Shown: positions 21,777 through 24,920 of the stretch, piece after piece
Layout of the letters: every line of letters starts with the position of its first letter
Position numbering within the stretch: the stretch's first letter is position 1
Origin: Pseudonocardia sp.
GTDB taxonomy: Bacteria; Actinomycetota; Actinomycetes; Mycobacteriales; Pseudonocardiaceae
Length of the DNA: 24,920 nucleotides
Assembly: GCA_030147065.1 (NCBI GenBank)
Contig: JASLAP010000271.1
Location: forward strand, 1 to 24,920
Reading direction: 5' to 3'
The notes under the pieces: generated by a model
What the model was told of the DNA's origin: nothing
The model's database searches: none
What the model saw: only the letters and a program-made list of their open reading frames with translations
Program-made: the position numbers and the translations under genes

Positions 21777-22630
21777 GGGAACAGCCAGGCCAGCGCGTCG
21801 ATGGACTTGTCGACGTACGACGGTTGTCCGGTCCGCAGCCCGTGCGCCAGGTCCTCCAGCACCCCGCAGCGGGCGTAGAAGCCGGCGCGGTCGCGCAGAC
21901 CGCCCCCTCGGCCGGCGAGCACGACATAGAGCGCCGCCGGTCCCAGGTCGCGCAGGACGCGGCCGCAGTCGGCGGCGGGGTCGACCAGACCGGCGTCGGT
22001 CCAGTCGATCACTCCGCTGACCGTGCCCGTGGCCGGGTCGACGAGGACGTGCTCGATGCCCAGGTCGTTGTGGGAGAAGACGGTGGTGTCCGCGGCCGGT
22101 GGCGGGGCCGCGGCCAGGAACTCCTCGATCGCCGGCCGGTACCGGTCCGGCACGTGCTCCCGGGCGTCGGCGTACTGCTCGACGGCGTCGGCGCGCCACG
22201 CCGCCAGCGGCTCGTCGTCGGCTGCCAGCACGTCGTCGACGTCGGCGAGCGGCACAGCGTGCAGCGCTCGGAGCAGGTCGGCCAACACCTCCGCGACCGC
22301 GATCGGGTCGGCGCGGTCCCGCACCTCGATCAGCGGCACGCCGGGCAGCCGCCGGTAGGCGAGGCAGCCTCGGTCGGGCAGGGCGAGGACCGGCACGGGC
22401 ACCGGCACCGGGGACACCCGGGCGGCGACCGCCAGGACCCGGGCCTCGCGGACCACGGCGGCCGCCCGCTCCGCGGCGTCGGGCTCCTTCGCGAAGCGCA
22501 CGACCAGGCCGTCGACGGCGAAGGCGGCGTTGTCCAGGCCCTCGCCCAGGACGGCCACCGGGCCGGTCGGCCCCGCGGGCAGGTGGCTGCTGAGCAGGTC
22601 GCGGACCTCCTCGACCGTCGGTACTCGCAC
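21773..22630 (-). CDS. Aminoglycoside phosphotransferase-fold kinase
   Basis: A 285-residue kinase-like protein of the APH family, which phosphorylates small hydroxylated molecules using ATP or GTP. GEGLDNAAFAVDG (29-41) is the nucleotide loop, FAKEP (46-50) the expected lysine, FSHNDLGIEHVLVD (185-198) the catalytic loop with Asp189, and GVIDWTDAG (206-214) the metal-binding Asp209 region. The usual asparagine of the HxDxxxxN loop is His194. Substrate is not readable: resistance to aminoglycosides or macrolides is possible, but many APH-fold proteins act on sugars or amino alcohols, and no other resistance gene is adjacent. GTG at 22630 is used. It sits next to transposon debris. Confidence 0.85.
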   Translation of the reverse strand: MRVPTVEEVRDLLSSHLPAGPTGPVAVLGEGLDNAAFAVDGLVVRFAKEPDAAERAAAVVREARVLAVAARVSPVPVPVPVLALPDRGCLAYRRLPGVPLIEVRDRADPIAVAEVLADLLRALHAVPLADVDDVLAADDEPLAAWRADAVEQYADAREHVPDRYRPAIEEFLAAAPPPAADTTVFSHNDLGIEHVLVDPATGTVSGVIDWTDAGLVDPAADCGRVLRDLGPAALYVVLAGRGGGLRDRAGFYARCGVLEDLAHGLRTGQPSYVDKSIDALAWLFP

Positions 22631-22672
22631 AGCCCGATGGTGCCAGCCACCGCCACCCGCTATCCGCCCCGC

Positions 22673-23413
22673 TCAGCCCCGGCCGATGAACGGCATCGTG
22701 GTGGCGGTGATGGTCAGGAACTGGACGTTGGCGTCGAGCGGGAGGGCCGCCATGTAGCGGACGGCGTCGGCGACGTGGGCCGGGTCGAAGGTCGGTTCCG
22801 GGCGGACCGACCCGTCGGCCTGCCGCGCGCCGGTGGCGATGCCGGCGGTCATGTCGGTGGCGGCGTTGCCGATGTCGATCTGGCCGCAGGCGATGCCGAA
22901 CGGCCGCCCGTCCAGCGACAGCGACTTGGTCAAGCCGGTCACGGCGTGCTTGGTGGCGGTGTAGGCGATGCTCCCCGGGCGCGGGCTGTGCGCGGAGATC
23001 GACCCGTTGTTGATGATCCGCCCACCGGAGGGCCGCTGGGCGCGCATGATCGCGAACGCCTCCCGGGCGCAGAGGAACGAGCCGGTGAGGTTGGTGTCGA
23101 CGGTCGCCCGCCAGGCGTCGACGTCGATGCGGTCCGGGGTGTCCGACGGCCCGAACCCACCGGCGTTGTTGACCAGCAGGTCCAGCCGGCCCCAGCGGTC
23201 GGTGACCGCCCGGAACAGGGCGGCGACCGACCCGGCGTCGGCGACGTCGGTGGGGACCGCCAGGGCCTGGTCGTGGCCGGTCGCGGTCTCGGCGAGCGGC
23301 TCGGTTCGACGGCCGGCCAGGCCCACCGACCAGCCGTCGGCGAGCAGGCTGCGGGCGATCACCCGGCCCAGCCCGCTGCCGGCACCGGTGACGATCGCGA
23401 CGGGGTTCGGCAT
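22673..23413 (-). CDS. Short-chain dehydrogenase/reductase
   Basis: A 246-residue NAD(P)-dependent oxidoreductase with all classical SDR signatures: TGAGSGLG (9-16) for cofactor binding, NNAG (82-85), Ser138 or Ser140 in the GSIS segment, and Tyr151-X3-Lys155 in YTATK. RR at 35-36 after the second strand favours NADPH. The C-terminal stretch with FDPAHVADAVRYMAALP is typical of the family. ATG at 23413 has GGAAGGA six bases upstream. It follows no obvious operon partner; the gene after it on the same strand is the kinase, 42 bases on, so co-transcription is possible. Substrate unknown. Confidence 0.9.
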   Translation of the reverse strand: MPNPVAIVTGAGSGLGRVIARSLLADGWSVGLAGRRTEPLAETATGHDQALAVPTDVADAGSVAALFRAVTDRWGRLDLLVNNAGGFGPSDTPDRIDVDAWRATVDTNLTGSFLCAREAFAIMRAQRPSGGRIINNGSISAHSPRPGSIAYTATKHAVTGLTKSLSLDGRPFGIACGQIDIGNAATDMTAGIATGARQADGSVRPEPTFDPAHVADAVRYMAALPLDANVQFLTITATTMPFIGRG

Positions 23414-23592
23414 GGCGGTCCTTCCGGGGTCGGGGCTGCGCGGGCTCGCGGAGCCACCCACCACCCTGGCAGGCGACGCGGCCCCGGGAGGACGGGCCGG
23501 TGGGCCCGCCCCGGCCCGGTCGCCCGCCTCTGCCGCGCCCGCCCCGCGGTCCGCGGCGGACCGTGGACGGCGACCCCAGGAGGTGGTCTGCC

Positions 23593-24219
23593 CTGACATC
23601 CGTGGCCGTCAGCCCGGTGCGCCTGACCGCGCGCCTCGGCACCCCGTTGAGCCGGTGGTTGTGGCTGGTCAAATGGTTGCTCGCGGTGCCGCACCTGGTG
23701 GTGCTGGCGCTGCTGTGGGTGGCGTTCGTGGTGCTCAGCGTGGTCGCGCTGGTCGGCATCCTGATCACCGGCCGGTACCCGCGCCCCATCTTCGAGTTCA
23801 CCGTCAGGGTGCTGCGCTGGACCTGGCGGGTGGCCTACTACACCTACGGGGCGCTCGGCACCGACCGCTACCCGCCGTTCAGCCTCGGCGAGGAACCGGA
23901 CTACCCGGCCACCATGGACATCGCCTACCCCGAGCACCTGTCCCGCGGGCTGGCGCTGGTGAAGTGGCTGCTGGCGCTGCCGCACTACCTGGTCGTCGCG
24001 TTCTTCGCCGGCGGCGGCACGTGGGTGGTGTACCAGGCCGGAACCTGGTCTCAGGTGTCCTCGGACGGCGCCTGGTCGTTCGGCGGCGGCCTGATCGGGC
24101 TGCTGACGGTGTTCGCCGGGGTCGCCCTGCTGTTCACCGGTCGCTACCCGCGCGGGGTGTTCGACCTGCTGCTGGGCATGCACCGGTGGGTGATCCGGGT
24201 GGCCGCCTACACCGACTGA
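23593..24219 (+). CDS. DUF4389 membrane protein, N-terminal part (frame ends early)
   Basis: A 208-residue reading frame matching the DUF4389 family of actinobacterial membrane proteins. Two similar halves are seen: RWLWLVKWLLAVPHLVVLAL then TGRYPRPIFEFTVRVLRW, and GLALVKWLLALPHYLVVAFF then TGRYPRGVFDLLLGMHRW, each with a hydrophobic hairpin. TDRYPPFSLGEEPDYPA lies between them. In intact relatives the protein continues from RVAAY into a TDAYPPFRLDLGG segment; here that segment follows at once but in another frame. CTG at 23593 is the likely start: AGGAGG lies nine bases upstream and no ATG is in frame; GTG at 23602 is 18 bases away. Function is unknown. Confidence 0.75.
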   Translation: MTSVAVSPVRLTARLGTPLSRWLWLVKWLLAVPHLVVLALLWVAFVVLSVVALVGILITGRYPRPIFEFTVRVLRWTWRVAYYTYGALGTDRYPPFSLGEEPDYPATMDIAYPEHLSRGLALVKWLLALPHYLVVAFFAGGGTWVVYQAGTWSQVSSDGAWSFGGGLIGLLTVFAGVALLFTGRYPRGVFDLLLGMHRWVIRVAAYTD

Positions 24220-24771
24220 TGACCGACGCCTACCCGCCGTTCCGGCTCGACCTCGGCGGGCCGAGTCCGCGGCCTTCGCCGTCGGGGAGCCGGCGCCCGC
24301 TGCCTCGTCCGTCGCCACGTCCGACGAGCGCCCTCCGGCACCTGCCGGCGGTCGCGCGCCGGGCCCGTCCTGGACCGCCGGGCGGATCGTCGCGGTCGTG
24401 CTCGGATCGCTGCTGCTGGCCGGCTCCGTCGGCTCGGCCGTCGCCGCCACCGCGGTGCTGGGAGCCGATCAGGTCGGGCGCGACGCGGACGGCTTCCTCG
24501 GCACCCCCGAGCAGCGGTTCTCCTCGGCCGGCTACGCGATGGTCTTCGACCCGGTGGAACTGCACGACGACGCCGGTGCGGTCGACCTCGGCGCGGTGCT
24601 CGGTGACGTCCGCATCCAGGCCACCGGCGCGGACCCGGACGGGGTGTTCGTCGGGATCGGCCCGGCCGCCGACGTCGACGCCTACCTGGCCGGAGTGGAC
24701 CGCGAGCGGCTGGTCGACCTGGGCCGCAACGGACGACCGGTGCAGCAGTACCTGCCCGGTGGTGCCCCGGC
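24219..24771 (+). pseudogene. DUF4389 gene, frameshifted remainder
   Basis: The continuation of the DUF4389 protein is spread over two frames. MTDAYPPFRLDLGG is read from ATG at 24219, which overlaps the preceding stop as TGATG; from about 24260 the frame changes again to ESAAFAVGEPAPAASSVATS, then a transmembrane helix (IVAVVLGSLLLAGSVGSAV), then the C-terminal region ending LPGGAPATPP. Each step equals one missing base, the second next to a G-run. Two one-base losses in one gene suggest either a decaying gene or sequencing errors. Programmed frameshifting was considered and is unlikely because no slippery sequence is evident at either point. Confidence 0.6.
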
Positions 24772-24920
24772 GACGCCGCCACGCCCTCGGACGGGTACCT
24801 CGCCCGCGGCACGGCGTCCGGGCTGGACCCGTTCGGCGTGCTGGGCACCGAGTACGCGCTGATCGAGAAGGCGAACGTGCTTCGCGGGCTGATCGACACG
24901 TTCGCGGTGATGTACCCGCA
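24772..24920 (+). pseudogene. Possible alpha/beta hydrolase fragment fused to the DUF4389 gene
   Basis: From about 24772 a third frame is open to the window end. It contains LGTEYALIEKANVLRG and LIDTFAVMYP, which I recall from the lid region of alpha/beta hydrolases of the proline-iminopeptidase type; in those the next residues would be QLQD-DFR. The N-terminal half of such a hydrolase is not found upstream, and the family C-terminus of DUF4389 is missing, so the two genes seem to have been joined by a deletion near 24770. The assignment is from memory of a short stretch and is tentative. Confidence 0.4.

Noticed and set aside
21093..23801. 902-codon minus-strand open frame
   Set aside because: It is a shadow frame of the kinase and SDR genes with Arg/Gly-rich product and no domain.
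24200..24270. Programmed ribosomal frameshifting in the DUF4389 gene
   Set aside because: No slippery heptamer or clear pseudoknot is visible and two separate shifts in the same direction would be needed; decay or sequencing error is simpler.

Overview
This window is very GC-rich DNA with dense, short-spaced genes, many GTG starts and several genes that appear to be transcribed without a leader. The gene families (MpaB/DUF2236, DUF5313, DUF4389, an Rv2629-like release-factor-fold protein, ornithine-lipid genes, BenE) point to an actinobacterium, most likely near Pseudonocardia. That placement rests on remembered protein families, not on a marker gene. I see no rRNA, tRNA, CRISPR array or complete insertion sequence.

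Layout. 1-3231: the 5' end of a small secreted protein (minus), an MpaB-type haem oxygenase, then a two-gene operon of a zinc alcohol dehydrogenase and an unrecognised 192-residue protein. 3228-5363 (minus): a 54-residue membrane protein, a BaeRF2/Vms1-like protein and an isocitrate lyase/PEP mutase family enzyme. 5558-8605: a lipid block. A methyltransferase, an OlsB-like ornithine N-acyltransferase and a PlsC/OlsA-like O-acyltransferase form a minus-strand run. Facing them is a second, internally deleted OlsB-like copy. 8791-11265: a serine hydrolase and a CPA2 antiporter. 11289-13853: a four-CBS protein divergent from a flavoprotein dehydrogenase. 13958-15262: a PAP2 phosphatase overlapping a DUF5313 gene, and a small membrane ORF.

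15404-18841 looks like an aromatic-catabolism cluster: 3-oxoacid CoA-transferase subunits (pcaI/pcaJ type) facing a benE transporter and a dienelactone-hydrolase-like gene that has lost its nucleophile segment. 18906-21507 is an apparent regulatory unit: an amidohydrolase and a calycin-like gene diverge from a region holding a perfect 20-bp palindrome, and a MarR regulator lies downstream. 21508-21776 is mobile-element debris, followed by an aminoglycoside-phosphotransferase-fold kinase and an SDR dehydrogenase. The last kilobase holds a DUF4389 gene broken by two apparent one-base losses that then runs into what looks like the end of an alpha/beta hydrolase.

The observations I rate highest are the methyltransferase-olsB-olsA run (a possible ornithine-lipid modification operon) with its decayed olsB paralogue, the palindrome/MarR unit, the nucleophile-less hydrolase beside benE, and the set of leaderless starts including a 9-codon ORF coupled to the CoA-transferase. 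Nothing here is a clear unprecedented system; the novelty claims are hypotheses with stated tests.
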